Shown here piece by piece: positions 25,402 to 37,040 of a DNA stretch of 64,000 nt. Under the pieces are notes generated by a model. It was not told the DNA's origin. It searched no databases and saw only the letters and a program-made list of their open reading frames with translations. How positions within the stretch are numbered: position 1 is the stretch's first letter; the number at the start of each line of letters is the position of its first letter. The DNA is from Diphasiastrum complanatum (taxonomy: Eukaryota; Streptophyta; Lycopodiopsida; Lycopodiales; Lycopodiaceae): positions 14,155,011-14,219,010 of the forward strand of contig CM055111.1 of the NCBI GenBank assembly GCA_029204225.1. The letters run 5' to 3'. A program made the position numbers and the translations under genes.

Positions 25402-26498
25402 TGTTCACAGATTGACTGAATCTATGAACACGGTTTTGTCTCTTTTCTTTCTTTTATTGCTTCTGACGTTACAGTTCGTTATGGATTATCTTCTTGTTAG
25501 AACAGTCAACATCAGAAGCGTTTCTCAGTTTCAATGTACTTCCCAACCTGTCAATGGGAGAACGGGTTTGATACTCAGCTACATGCATACACTAGCCATG
25601 TAACCATCTACAGCTCAAGAGGATCAGCGTTTCAAAGCAGAGAGCAAAGCTACACTAACTACTGAATCAAAGAACAATCAAGAACTAGATTAGCTACTGA
25701 AAACAAGATTCAAGAAATAAGAAACAAGATTCCTAGCAGCATTTTAACAATCTAAGAATCAAGAAACACTCATCACTTGATGCTTAGATTACTCAAGAAC
25801 AATCAAGAACTGGATTGTAAGGAAATGTGCAAGATCTATGCCACAAACCAGCCTATCTAGTTTACTTGAATGCTGAATCCTACTTTAAATCCACAACAAG
25901 AACTGAATCCTAATCCACAACTAAGCAAGAAACAGAGAAACAAGATCCTAGTTAATCCACAATGTAAGGGAATCAGGCATGCTCATAGAAACCTCACTCA
26001 AGAGCATTGCCATGAACAAAAAGCTTAGTGTTTTTCAAGAACTCCTGGAGGATCCTCTTTATTAGCTCAAGAGAACTTGAAATACAATCAGAAGCTCCCT
26101 CACAAGAGAGGGGGGCCCTTAAATAAGCAAGAAGACTGCCCATGTGGAGCCCAAGTGGCAATTCCACCAAACTAGAAATTACATGTGGAATTTGCCCTCC
26201 CACTAGAGGTCACCATCAAAAGGTGGCTCACTCTTACTATTTTAAGGAGGGTTTACATTTATTACAATAATTCAAGGAAATGTTACTAGCTCCTACATGG
26301 TCATTCCTTCTTTGGGATACACCATGTAGGCTCACATAGTTAATCAATATCTTCCTAGCTAGTATTTCCTTGGCTCTCATGCTCGGCTCTCAGCTTCTTT
26401 TGCTCTCTTCCTTCTGAGACCTCCTCGGTCATGGGTGAGAGATAACTTGTGTCTTCAGCTTGGCTCGACATCTGAGGATTCTCTGGAATCTGCTAACA
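25402..26498 (-). repeat. LTR L1 of the A/C gypsy complex (1097 bp)
   Basis: In minus orientation it starts TGTTAGCAGATTCC after the purine tract AGGGGTGGATAA and ends CTGTGAACA, giving TGTT/AACA ends. It matches L2 (29909-30942 joined to 40771-40845) along its whole length. It sits inside the integrase of element E; the flanking five bases on that side are GTATT. A TATA-like CTTATTTAAGG lies near 26120. Confidence 0.88.
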
Positions 26499-26647
26499 TT
26501 ATCCACCCCTAATCTGTTGCAAGATCCACTGCAACATCGGTGCTGCTTGGCACTTGGAAAAGCGTGGATCTTCGTTTGCTTTCGTAAAACCAGTGCTTAT
26601 TATCTGCAGAATTTATTTGCCAAAATTGGAAGTCTCTCAACATGCCA

Positions 26648-29500
26648 CTACATACCAGCCCTCTTGAGAACTTCCTACGAGTCCTGCTCGCCTCGTCGTT
26701 GTTCCGTCTGCTTCCGCTCGCTCATTTTTCGTCCTAGGGCTTCAAAAACCTAGAAGCGGAGCTTACTTCCAAAACTGAGGGGTCCCAAATATTCCCTTAT
26801 CTTCACTACGAAGCCCATCTCCTGCCAGTCTTCCACCATGGTCACATAGCGTGACGACATGAAAGCCGTTCTGTAGTATAGCCTGGCCATCATTTCATGG
26901 TCTTCTTCCGACTGGAGGGCCGTATTTGGGTTGATCCTAATGGGATCCAAGCCTCGATCCCAAAAACACTCCTGCTGCATCAGAAAGGCCATGGATCTGC
27001 AATACTCAGCACTTTCCCACACGCTGATATTGGCACTTGTCTTGTATTTGTGCCCCAAGTCGAGTAGCTGCAACCTCAGATCATCCGGAGTGGTTCCCTC
27101 TAGAATTCCCGAGATGACAGGCTAGTTTACCAACTCTACTCGTGGCGTCTCCACCGGCCATGGGTTTCTGCATTTGAGTGGCATGTAGTAGAGATCCACT
27201 CGCTTCCATGTCGGGGCCTTCAAATACTCTTTAAGACGCCTGCTATCTCTCAGGACCTTGTTCCGCCAATCTGGTTGCGGTTGTAGTGCGACAATGATCT
27301 CGGCCCTGGTGGAGTATTGGCTTTGATCGATGTCTTCTTTGCCTCCCCTCATGTTGGGAGGGTACTTTCTTTCAAGTCTATCTGATTCCCTTGTATCATC
27401 CAATTTACTTCTAGGCCGGGTAGGGGAAGTTGTGCTACACGGCTGGGACGACCTTGTCAGATAATCATCAAGGGCCTTGGTGCCTGTGTCTTTCTCTTTT
27501 GCTCGCTCGCTTGTTGACGGCTCATCTGCACCCGTGTCTGGCCTAGGCGAGAATCTTCTTGTCTCCAGTTGATCAGCCAGGAAGTCATCATCGGCTCCAA
27601 TGTCTGTGTTAGTTTCTGGAAGGTCAGGGATGGAATGATCTGGAGAGAGGGGTGCGGGGATGAATGGTTTAGGAGGAGGCGGAGACAATAAGTTATACGC
27701 AGCACCGGGGGAGTGGAGTTGTTGGAGGAACTCGTCCCGTCGGGCTTTGTAAGTGTCAGCTGGACCTTTTGATGGGTCCATGATTTGGCTAGGGGGTGAT
27801 GAAGAAAGGGAAGATGGAAGAATTGGGTAAGTTGGAATGAATGTTTCAAAAAAATCAAATGCGGAGTAGGAAGAAGGGTGAAAGGTGAGAGGGGGTCGGG
27901 AAAAAGTTCTAGAAGCAGCGTCGGCTCTCTGGCCATCCGATCCCTAGCTATCGGTTGAAGGGTGGGTTTGCCCATCCTGATTTCCTGCTCCATCATTCTC
28001 ATCATCGTCCCGTGGCTTTGTAACATGAGCACCTGCTTGGGCCTTGCACGCCGTGTCCCATAATTGGTTCACCTTGTACAAGACTTGTTGTAGGGCCTTC
28101 GTTGTTTCTTCCAGCTGCTTCTGGGACTCCAGGATGATCTTCTCTTGTTTCGCCACAATGTTTTCAAAATTCTTCTTATTGGCCTCTCGCTCTTGGATCA
28201 GCCTTATGTATTTCTCCATCCGGATGGCTAAGGCCTGTGGGGCCTGGATTTGAATGTCCTTGGTGTGAAAAAAAGTACAAAAAGGACCAAGAGTGGATCC
28301 TAATCTGATCCTCAAGAGGGATTGGTTTTCAGATTACTTGATCTATCAAATTAATATCAATCTAGATCAATTCTAGACACAAAATCCTAACAAGAACAAT
28401 CATTAATTGAAGGTAGGTGTACTTTCTCGTTTCCCACGTGTGAAACCTCGTCTGATTACGCACTCCAACCTGAAAATCAAGTACACATTGATACAACCTC
28501 AAAACAATAAAAACAAATGTAGACAAATGGAGAGAATCACTTAAAATTGCTTCCAAAACCAAGATTGGTGTCTCACATTGATTATGGCCAAATGTGGCTC
28601 TATATATACAATAAGTGGGAGCTCGTGGTACTGATCATCCCTATGATCCCACATGTGTGAAGGTGCTTTGTCATATGATGATTCATCATGCAAAACTGAC
28701 ACTTGGACAAAACCTTCTATTTTGAGCACTTTTGGTCCATTTTCCTTCTATATGGAGATCTATTTGGAAATCTTCTAGAAGTCAAAATTCGCCTACTTCA
28801 GCTTATTCCACACATGTGAGCTGTCCTCTACACATGTGATATGACACCTAACCAAAGGATGTGGCTCATGCAATCAATAGATTGATGCCATGTGTCATAT
28901 GTCTAGAAAACTAGTTTTTGGCCTTTTTAGCCACTAGAACTTGAATTAATTTATATGTACAACCTATATGATTATGGTACATGACAAGTACATTATTTTC
29001 ACACGTGGTAACAGGCTCCACACATGTGTAATCATATATATACAAGATTTTTGGCCTCTACCAAGCTTATTTTTGCATTTTTCACACTTGGGCTGGCTTC
29101 AGTGAGCTTTTTAGGGTGAGAGAGGGTTGGGTACTGATCTGGGGTGTGGCATGGTGAGGCTAAACCAAAAAATAGGCATGGTGTTAGAACTGAAGATGGA
29201 GGTGGAGGTGGAGGTGGAGGTGGTGGAGGGGTGATGTTAGTGGCTGTTGTGGCGGTGGTGGTGGTGGTGCTGGTTAGTGGAGGTGTCTGACTTCTTTCTG
29301 GCTGCGTCCCCTTTGCTGGCCCGTCGTCGCTTATCTCCATCAGGTCCGCAACATCGAAATATTGAGATGTGTCCAATATGTGGACTTGATGGCCTGTGAT
29401 TGTTGATCTTTGACTGTTGGGCTACTCCCGTGTCTTGGGGACTGGATATCTCCACTCCTCCCCCCCCCCCAATAATTGTGCCGATAGTGATGTTGGTGGC
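26648..29500 (-). pseudogene. ORF2 copy A: N-terminally deleted, interrupted by a solo LTR
   Basis: This is the same post-pol protein as in copy C but lacking its first domain. Visible pieces include a proline run, EKYIRLIQEREANKKNFENI with KIILESQKQLEETTKALQQV (coiled coil), and a Pro/Ser/Asp-rich linker. The conserved C-terminal domain shows WKRVDLYYMPLKCRNPW, VELVN-stop-PVISG, RINPNTALQSEEDHE, MMARLYYRTAFMSSRYV and EDWQEMGFVVKIREYLG. The stop is TAG at 26648-26650. Internal TAG codons at 27122 and 26750 are TGG and CAG in copy C. I do not recognise the family. Confidence 0.6.
28264..29086 (+). mobile_element. Solo LTR, 823 bp, inserted in ORF2 copy A
   Basis: The segment begins TGTGAAAAA and ends TTTTTCACA, and is flanked by the 5-bp direct repeat CTTGG (28259-28263 and 29087-29091). 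Copy C has no such sequence. A TATA box CTATATATACA lies at 28600-28610 on the plus strand. Length, ends and duplication fit an LTR-LTR recombination remnant. It is not similar to the J, E, L or B LTRs by eye. Confidence 0.8.
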
Positions 29501-29504
29501 GTTG

Positions 29505-29800
29505 GGAAGGAGCGATGGTGGGAAAGAGGTAATTGGGAGAACTGTGGATGGGAAGTGGAGGTGTTGTGGAAAGGTAAGTAGGGCGTGCAGAATGGGTTTT
29601 AGGAGTGGCAAAAAGAGGACTTTTGGTATTTGGGTGTAACAAAGCGGAAGAGATGAAGAAATGTAAAGAAGGTAACTGGCGGTTAAGGCGGGTGTTTGGA
29701 TATGGTAAAACAGTGGGATATGCAGAATAACTGGTGATGTTCAATAGTGTCACGGAAGCGTTTTGAGAGCTTGCATGACACCACCCCTCAACGTGAAAAT
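29505..29800 (-). other. Pre-ORF2 leader block, copy A
   Basis: Matches C 44840-45120. It contains the 35-nt stem-loop at 29747-29781. One frame conserved between A and C reads TLLNITSYSAYPTVLPYPNT and TKSPLFATPKTHSARPTYL, but it has no ATG, so it may be leader rather than protein. Confidence 0.6.
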
Positions 29801-29908
29801 ATAAAAAATGATGTGGCGCTCCTCTGGCGATCTGAGGTTCGGATATTGTCTGTGATGGCGCTCTTTGTGGAACTCAGATGAGGTCTGCTGAAAACGGGTG
29901 GGGCCAAA

Positions 29909-30942
29909 TGTTCACAGATTCACTGAATCTGTGTACACAATTTTGTCTCTTTTCTTTCTTTTATTGCTTCTGATGTTACAGCTCGTTATGAATTATCTTC
30001 TTGTTAGAACAGTCAACAAAAGAAGCGTTTCTTAGTTTCAATGTATTTCCTAGCCTGCCAATGGGAGAACGGGTTTGATACTCAACTACATGCGTACACT
30101 AGCCATGTAACCATCTATAGCTCAAGAGGATCAACGTTTCAGAGCAGGGAGAAAACCTACACTAACTACTGAATCAAAGAACAATCAAGAACTAGTTTAG
30201 CTATTGAAAACAAGATTCAAGAAACAAGAAACAAGAACAAGAAACAAGATTCCTAGCAGCATTTTAATAATCTAAGAATCAAGAAACACTCATCACTTGA
30301 TGCTTAGATTACTCAAGAACAATCAAGAACTGGATTGTAAGGAAATGTGCAAGATCTATGCCACAAACCAGCCTATCTAGTTTACTTGAATGCTGAATCC
30401 TATTTTAATCCACAACAAGAACTGAATCATAATCCACAACTAAGCAAGAAACAAAGAAACAAGATCCTAGTTAATCCACAATGTAAGGGAATCAAGCATG
30501 CTCATAGAAACCTCACTCAAGAGCATTGCCATGAACAAGGAACTTAGTGTTCTTCAAGAACTTCGGGAGGATCCTCTTTATTAGCTCAAGAGGACTTGAA
30601 ATACAATCAAAAGCTCCCTCACAAGAGAGGGGGGCCCTTAAATAAGCAAGAAGACTACCCATGTGGAGCCCAAGTGGCAATTCCACCAAACTAGAAATTA
30701 CATGTGAAATTTGCCCTTCCACTAGAGGTCACCATCAAAAGGTGGCTCACTCTTACTATTTTAAGGGGGGTCTACATTTATTACAATTACTCAAGGAAAT
30801 GTTACTAGCTCCTACATGGTCATTCCTTCTTTGAGATACACCATGTAGGCTCACATAGTTAATCACTATCTTCCTAGCTAGTATTTCCTCGGCTCTCATG
30901 CTCGGCTCTCAGCTTCTTCTGCTCTCTTCCTTCTGAGACCTC
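29909..30942 (-). repeat. LTR L2 of the A/C complex, lower part (split by element B)
   Basis: From CTGTGAACA (29909, minus-strand end) up to the insertion point of B. The five bases ACCTC (30938-30942) are the left target duplication. The remaining part of L2 lies at 40771-40845. Together they restore about 1.1 kb, the same length as L1. Confidence 0.88.
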
Positions 30943-31699
30943 TATAGTGGGTTTCTTTCCTTGCCTAACCTGAACCCAAGATCTAGTCAATCTAGCATCA
31001 AAGAGACGAAGTTAGTTGTCAAGCGTAGGTTCGTTCCCATGAGAGCGATAGTATACTTCAAATTTTAACATGAATGGAGGATCTAACACTAACATCCATT
31101 AACACTAAGCATTAACACTACATCCATTAACCCTACTTTCATTAACCCTAAATCCACAACAATGATAGAAGCTTACTCTTCTCTCTCTCCTTTTTTCTCT
31201 CACCAAAGCATAAGAAATAGCAATCTCAATAATAATCAAATCCAACAATTAGCAAATACCAAAGAAAGCATGAGAAATGGAGGAAAAGAAAGGAAGAGCA
31301 AGGACATTCATCAATCCATTTCTAAAGAGAACCAATCTGCTTTATTGAAATGAGAAAATGAACATGAGGAGCAACTCGAGTTGGTCCCTTTTTATAGTAG
31401 AGAGGAGGACCTTGGCCTTTGAATCCTATTGGTCCAGTCTTGTCTCTCTTTTTATTCAAATTTAATAAAGTGTGGGAACCTTCAAAATTGGAGGGAAATC
31501 CAACTTTATTCACTAACTTGACATTTAGGCCCTGCGACATTAAAAGTCCCGCAAAAAGGCCTAAAGTCCTTTTATTAACTTTCTAACTAATCAAATAACT
31601 ATGTGATCATTGGGTTGGACTTACACATGCAAGGTGTCAAATCCCTCTCACTTATTAACTAGGGTTAGGGTTGCCTTGGGATCCGCAAACCCTCCAACA
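30943..31699 (-). repeat. LTR1 of element B (757 bp)
   Basis: In minus orientation it starts TGTTGGAGGG and ends CCCACTATA (the last TACA of the family is mutated to TATA here). A TATA box CTATAAAAAGG lies at 31397-31387. It matches LTR2 and LTR3. Confidence 0.9.
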
Positions 31700-31820
31700 A
31701 TATCTCCCACCAAAACTGGCGGCGGTCCTACGACACCTGCAATATGCAGTTATTGGGGACTTTTATTGGCTTCGCGCCGAATCTTAATTAAATGATACTG
31801 CACGGCAACGACACCAAAAT
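31700..31820 (-). other. 121-bp mini internal region between LTR2 and LTR1
   Basis: In minus orientation it starts ATTTTGGTGTCGTTGCCGTG, a primer-site-like start. It then passes directly into AATTAAGATTCGGCGCGAAG and ends in the purine stretch GGTGGGAGATAT before LTR1. The second half is the same as the 3' end of the large internal region (32560-32660). The piece is thus a primer site fused to the 3' terminus, with everything between removed. Confidence 0.85.
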
Positions 31821-32559
31821 TGTAGTGGGTTTCTTTCCTTGCCTAACTTGAACCCAAGATCTAGTCAATCTAGCATCAAAGAGACGGAGTTAGTTGTCAC
31901 GCGTAGGTTCGTTCCCATGAGAGCGACAATATAGTTCAGATTTCAACATGAATGGAGGATCTAACACTAACATCCATTAACACTAAGCATTAACACTACA
32001 TCCATTAACCCTAAATCCACAACAATGATAGAAACTTACTCTCTCTCTCCTTTTCTCTCTCACCAAAGCATAAGAAATAGCAATCCCAATAATGATCAAA
32101 TCCAACAATTAGCAAATACTAAAGAAAGCATGAGAAATGGAGGAAAAGAAAGGAAGAGCAAGGACATTCATCAATCCATTTCTAAAGAGAACCAATCTGC
32201 TTTATTGAAATGAGGAAATGAACATGAGGAGCAACTCGAGTTGGTCTCTTTTTATAGTAGAGAGGAGGACCCTGGCCTTTGAATCCTCTTGGTCTAGTCT
32301 TGCCTCTCTTTTTATTCAAATTTTAAAAAGTGTGAGAACCATCAAAATTGAATGGAAACCCAACTTTATTCACTAACTTGACATTTAGGCCCTACGACAT
32401 TAAAGGTCCCACAAAAAGGCCTGAAGTCCTTTTATTAACATTCTAATTAATCAAATAACTATGTGATCATTGGATTGGACTTACACACGCAGGGTGCCAA
32501 ATCCCTCTCACTTATTAATTAGAGTTAGGGTTGCCTTGGGATCCGCAAACCCTCCAACA
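31821..32559 (-). repeat. LTR2 of element B (739 bp)
   Basis: Starts TGTTGGAGGG after a purine tract (GGTGGGGGATAC, 32571-32560) and ends CCCACTACA. A TATA-like CTATAAAAAGA lies at 32257-32247. It is the 3' LTR of the large internal region and also the 5' LTR of the mini region. Confidence 0.9.
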
Positions 32560-32609
32560 GTATCCCCCACCAAAACTGGTGGCGGTCCCACGACACCTGC
32601 AATATGTAG

Positions 32610-35506
32610 TTATCGGGGACTTTTATTGGCTTCGCGCCGAATCTTAATTAGATGAAATTGCACCTTCTCCATAAAGTCAAGGTGTGCAGTATTGAGATTA
32701 TGTGGCAGGAAACAACGGTGGGCTCCGGCAATCCACTTGGAAGTTGTCCATGAGGTGAAGCGGAATTCCCAAGAGCCTCCCATCATAGCCGCACGAAAAT
32801 ACAGTCGAGCAATCGGCAGCTGATCTTTGATTTGCTTTAAGGCCATCAGCTTATTTGGATTGAATGCCAGGGTAGGAAGGCAATCCCATTTGGTTGCCAG
32901 TGACGCCAACAGAATTAGATCTTTTGCAAACATTGCCAATTGTCGCACCGTTGGATCCGAAGATTGGACATACTCTCTCTGATATGCTTGTAAGGCACGA
33001 TGGAAGTCCAATGAAATGTTCCAACTGTAAGGTTGATGGATGATTGGCCAATTGGACGTATGGATGGTGATTTTGTCCATAGCCAATCTCAAATCTTTCC
33101 ATTTATGTCTTCACGGCATTGGCACGTAATAAGGATCTACCCGCAACTGGCGAGGGCTGGCGACGTAACTCCTAAATGATTCCAAAATTTTCTCAAAAAT
33201 TGTGATTTTCCATGTCGGCTGCTCTCCCAGTGCAGGTATTTTGTCCAATTATTTGTCGGCCTCAATCTCGAAGGTCTTAAATTTGAGAACCCATCCACCA
33301 CATGAGGACTCATGTGGATGTTGCTTTAAGAAGGTCTGGATCTGGTCCTCGACACTGATGGGCCTTTTGAATGAATGGCTTGTCCTTGATGAGGATGGAC
33401 CCGCTTGTACTGCCGGTATGTTTGGCGGTTGATCTGCTAGATCTGGTGCTCTCCCCTGGTCCATGCTCGAATCAACCCCTGTGTCCATTTGTACAGCTTC
33501 TTGGCGCGAAGGGGAGAATTGCGGCATGAGCGGGACGGGGATTTGTGGTCCGGCTTCCAACACTTGAGCGACGACTTTTTCATAGACGTTGATGGTCTTT
33601 TTTGCCTTTGCCAACTCGGTTGAAGCTGCTCCTTTGAGCCTATCAAAGCGGCCTTGGAATCCCTGAAGGGCCACTTTGTATGTTTCCACTTTCTTGAACA
33701 AATATGCAATCTCCGTCGGTTGATCGGATGATCGGGTATTTGCGTTTGCAGATAGGCATCACGCTCAAGGGTGGTCGCATACAATTCACCTTGAAGCCGC
33801 GTGCGATCTTGTCCGACCATCTGTAATTACCCCTTCAGCAGTTGCACCTGTTGCTTGGCATCTTGCACTGCCTTATCTACCTGATCCTGTGCGGTTGTCA
33901 GGGCATTTTGTAGGGAGCTGATGTAGGTTTCCAAGTAATCAGCTTGTTGCTGGGCCAATTTCTTTTTGCTTTCAGCCTTTTCTTCATGTTGCTTAACTAT
34001 TTTCACCTCTCGATCCAACTGGACAATTTTTTGGCTGATCAGAGTGCTTTCGGATCCTACATCAGAGATCCTCTGCTCCATTTCTTTCTTCTTATCCAGC
34101 ATAGACTAGATCACTTACCCAAGGCTTGAAACTAACCCTAGAGCATCACCATAATCGACGGTCGTGGAGGTGGCAGCAGCAGGAGACCCTGATGCTACTA
34201 TCCTTGGTAGCGTGGAATAGGTGCCAAGGTCTCTTCTTCTTCAAAAGTATCCTCTTCTTCAAACCTTTCAGGCACCGTGGCGTCAAACTGCTTTGGTGAC
34301 TTTACAATTGTGTCGACCCGAAGTGTGGCTGGGCTACCCTGTGTGGGTGGTTGCTGACTGGCATCTTTGACACCAACAGTAGATTCATGGATATGCCCGA
34401 ATCCTCTTCCAGGGGATTGGGGTTCAAAGATTTCGGTGGCCCCAAGGGGGTCAGAATCATTGAACATATCCATGAAGAACTGTGTGTTGGGTGAGGTTGC
34501 TTCGGTGTGCCGGGGTGAGGCGACCTGAGTAGCTGTGATGGGAATGGTAGGCCCAATGGTCACAGACTGTCCTTGTATGGGAGCAGAGGCAAGGAGAGCA
34601 TCAGAGACAAGGGGAATGGAAAGTTCAGTGCGAACAGCAGCAGGGGGTGGAAGCGCAGCTGATGAGGTATGCCTAGTGCAACGTCGTGACACGGAAGGCG
34701 AGTCAAGAATTACGATCTCACTGTGTGGACGATGACGACTATGAGAACTTGAGACCTGATGAGATGACTCGGCCGGTGCTTCTTCGTAAACCGAAAGCAC
34801 AGAATCCAAGTGGGAGCCATGGATTCTGTTTTCTAAGTGAGAAGCGGCTAAGAGGGACAATAGAGAGCTAGCGACAAACTGCTGCTTTGTATTGGCCTTG
34901 ATAGCTCGCTTGAGCTCACCATAAACAGTCTTGAACCAGTTATATGGTTCAAGAGGGGCTTTGGCCAGCTTAGTGTGCGACTCCACTATCCTGTGAAGGA
35001 TTTGAGATCTGATTAGGTCTTTCCTGAGGTTGCCAACCATCAGGAAATGATTCAACAACTGGGCAGCGGCGTGGATGGAAGGCTCAGTGATGGCTTTCAG
35101 AAGGTGGCCATCATTAGTCTAGTGCAGATCGTTGGTGAGGTCAATGTATGGCTTGATGGGCCTGTTTGGCGTGCTTGTGATTGGGTGAGGCTTGCGTACT
35201 GGATGAGATTCCTATAGCCGCAAGTGCGGCCTCAGTGATGCACACCTTGTGTGTGGCTGCTTGGAAGGCGATATAAAACTTGAATGTCTCTTCCGTCCAC
35301 GTACTGAAGGCAAAAGTGGTGAAAAACATATTGATGCATCCCGAAAAGGCTCTCTCATGAATACCCATTGCAGTAAGTAGAGGCTCCGCAAGGGTCATCC
35401 ACTGAGTGACCATGCTTGTGCTAGGAAGAATCATGATGTCCGTTGTAGATGGGACATCACGATAGATAGTATAGCGCGGAGACTGGGAAGTATCGGTAGA
35501 AGACAT
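32610..35506 (-). pseudogene. ORF2 copy B: full-length post-pol protein of unknown function
   Basis: The ATG at 35506 (MSSTDTSQSPRYTIYRDV) begins about 960 codons. Domain 1 includes VTQWMTLAEPLLTAMGIHER, FKFYIAFQAATHKVCITEAA and a helical part (EPYNWFKTVYGELKRAIKAN). A low-complexity middle follows, with an acidic end (FEEEDTFEEEETLAPIP). Next is a long coiled coil (QLDREVKIVKQHEEKAESKK, ETYISSLQNALTTAQDQVDK), then TELAKAKKTINVYEKVVAQV. The C-terminal domain has LRVDPYYVPMP-stop, NWPIIHQPYSW, FNPNKLMALKQIKDQLPIAR and LYFRAAMMGGSW. It ends at 32610. Frames are joined by several shifts and one TGA. No membrane segment is visible. The family is not recognised. Confidence 0.65.
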
Positions 35507-35511
35507 GATGA

Positions 35512-35886
35512 TCAGAAAAGAATTATAAACGCGTGAAAGTGTATCAGAAGGCAATGCAGGAAATTTGGAAGGCTTTGGTCGCAAGAAAAATTCGCAAGAG
35601 CTTCGCTAGCACAAGTGAGGAATGAATCGAATTCAGCCAACTTATAGGTGAATTTGGTGGGTATAACTAACAAACGGAGTGCTTGATAATGTTCAGGAGT
35701 AAGTTGTGATCCCACTTGTACAATTTTTTTCGGTTCTCCTAGTTCTGCAAGATTCATTGGCTGCGTCCTAGCTGGGCCATCGTAAACCTCTTTAGATTCT
35801 GGCATGTGTTCTTCAGGTTCACGATGTGTTTTAGGTAACATGATAACCACATCATCCAGTGTACAACGTTTAAAATGCTCTGGCAT
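35512..35886 (-). pseudogene. Pol stub of element B fused to pre-ORF2 sequence
   Basis: The frame reads FKRCTLDDVVIMLPKTH, then NLAELGEPKKIVQVGSQLTP and EHYQALRLLV. This equals the lead-in to RT in element D (QIVHVGAHLSSEQLFDLKTLL). At about 35660 it switches to a sequence with no RT similarity (KFTYKLAEFDSFLTCASEAL) that runs into the ORF2 start. The junction marks the loss of RT, RNase H and integrase. Confidence 0.7.
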
Positions 35887-35953
35887 ATCATGCTGAACTA
35901 CATTTGCTTGTTCTTTTTCAAAAGGACTTGTCTTGGATCTTCGTTTAGTCTTC

Positions 35954-37040
35954 TTAGCAAGAATTGATCGTGGAGGTGATGACTTTCAGGATGATAAATC
36001 TTTCTTCACAGGTGGACTTCCTAGACGATGATGTCTTGCTGGAGATCTGACTTGAAGAATCATTCTTGACTTTTCCTTTGCCTTTGTCCAATAGGGGTGG
36101 CACTTCCTTTGAATCGATCTTTTGAGGGGGATTTTTCCATTTCAAGACCGTATTATAATGTTTCTTTGCTTGTTTCTTCATCATTGAACCTATGATCCTG
36201 TCTCCCTTCAATATAACTGCTTTGGGCAATTTGATTGTTGATTCATCAGGAACATTACGCACTCCAAATCTAGTCGGATCCATATGATGTAGAATCTGTT
36301 CATCCGTAAGTTCTGCATTGCCATCATAAATTAAGGCATGGCTCATTGGTATGAGATCATCCTCAATTGGATCTAGTATAGGTTCCGTTGATATCCAGGC
36401 TACATTCAGCACATTTAGTGGAAACGTGATTGGCGTATCCAAAGTTTGATCTAATAAGGGAATCTCGCTCATTTCTGATTGAATATCTTGTTGACACATA
36501 TATCCTGCTGTACAATCAATTGTTGCAAGAGCTTCGTTCCAATTGACAGTATCCGTTTGAGAATCGTAGTGAACTCCCAATTTTTTCTCTTTTCGATCAC
36601 AAGTGTGATCCGTTGTTGATGAATCGTCATCCGCTTTTTGAACCACTGGCTTGATAGTCCAAGTCGTAGGATCAACTTTAACTGCACGTTCACGATTTTC
36701 AAAAGTGATTTTGCCGGTACCCCAGTTATGAATTACTTGCGCAACTCGTAACCATGGACATCCTAAGAGAACTCGGTAGACATTTGGTGCTTCTGGTAAG
36801 TCTATCACGACAAAAGTAGTGACGAACTGTACTCCTGCAATCCTGACAGGTATATCTTCCACCATTCCTCATGGACGAACTGTCGTTTGATCAGCTAGCT
36901 TAATAGCAAAAGTAGCAGGCTTGATCTTTGTAAGGCCCCATTTTGTACATAGCTTCTTAGAAATCATGTTAATCCTGAACCGCCATCTATCATGGTTGCT
37001 TCTTTAGAAGAAAATCCAGCACAAAAAAGCGGCTCCTGAT
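35954..37040 (-). pseudogene. Retropepsin and linker of element B
   Basis: The active site appears as ATMIDGGSGL at about 37000, followed by a frameshift. The ORF from 36865 then reads VEDIPVRIAGVQFVTTFVV, IDLPEAPNVYRVLLGCPWL and NWGTGKITFE. NWNEALATIDCTAGY corresponds to NWDHALAIVDC in element D. A basic linker (KAVILKGDRIIGSMMKKQAK) follows. The active-site triplet is DGG where D has DSG. Breaks between the ORFs indicate decay. Confidence 0.75.

Larger units (their letters stand above)
26499..29908 (-). mobile_element. Internal region A (deleted) between LTRs L2 and L1
   Basis: This 3.4-kb region lies between two matching LTRs. After L2 it starts TTTGG, probably the remains of a primer site, and joins at once to CCCCACCC, which in copy C lies after pol near 45225. 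Gag and all of pol are therefore missing. It keeps the 35-nt stem-loop (29747-29781), part of the leader, a shortened ORF2 and the polypurine tract (26510-26499). Relative to C it has also lost about 1.5 kb at 29505 (C 43320-44840) and 0.3 kb near 28263. Confidence 0.8.

Noticed and set aside
29340-29753. Conserved small ORF TLLNITSYSAYP in copies A and C as a separate gene
   Set aside because: The frame begins with GTG rather than ATG, is not kept in element D, and lies in the leader block. Conservation between A and C is explained by recent common origin.
25402-30942. Segmental duplication of 25.4-26.4 kb and 29.9-30.9 kb
   Set aside because: The repeated kilobase has TGTT/AACA ends, a polypurine tract on one side and a primer-site remnant on the other, so it is an LTR pair, not a host duplication.
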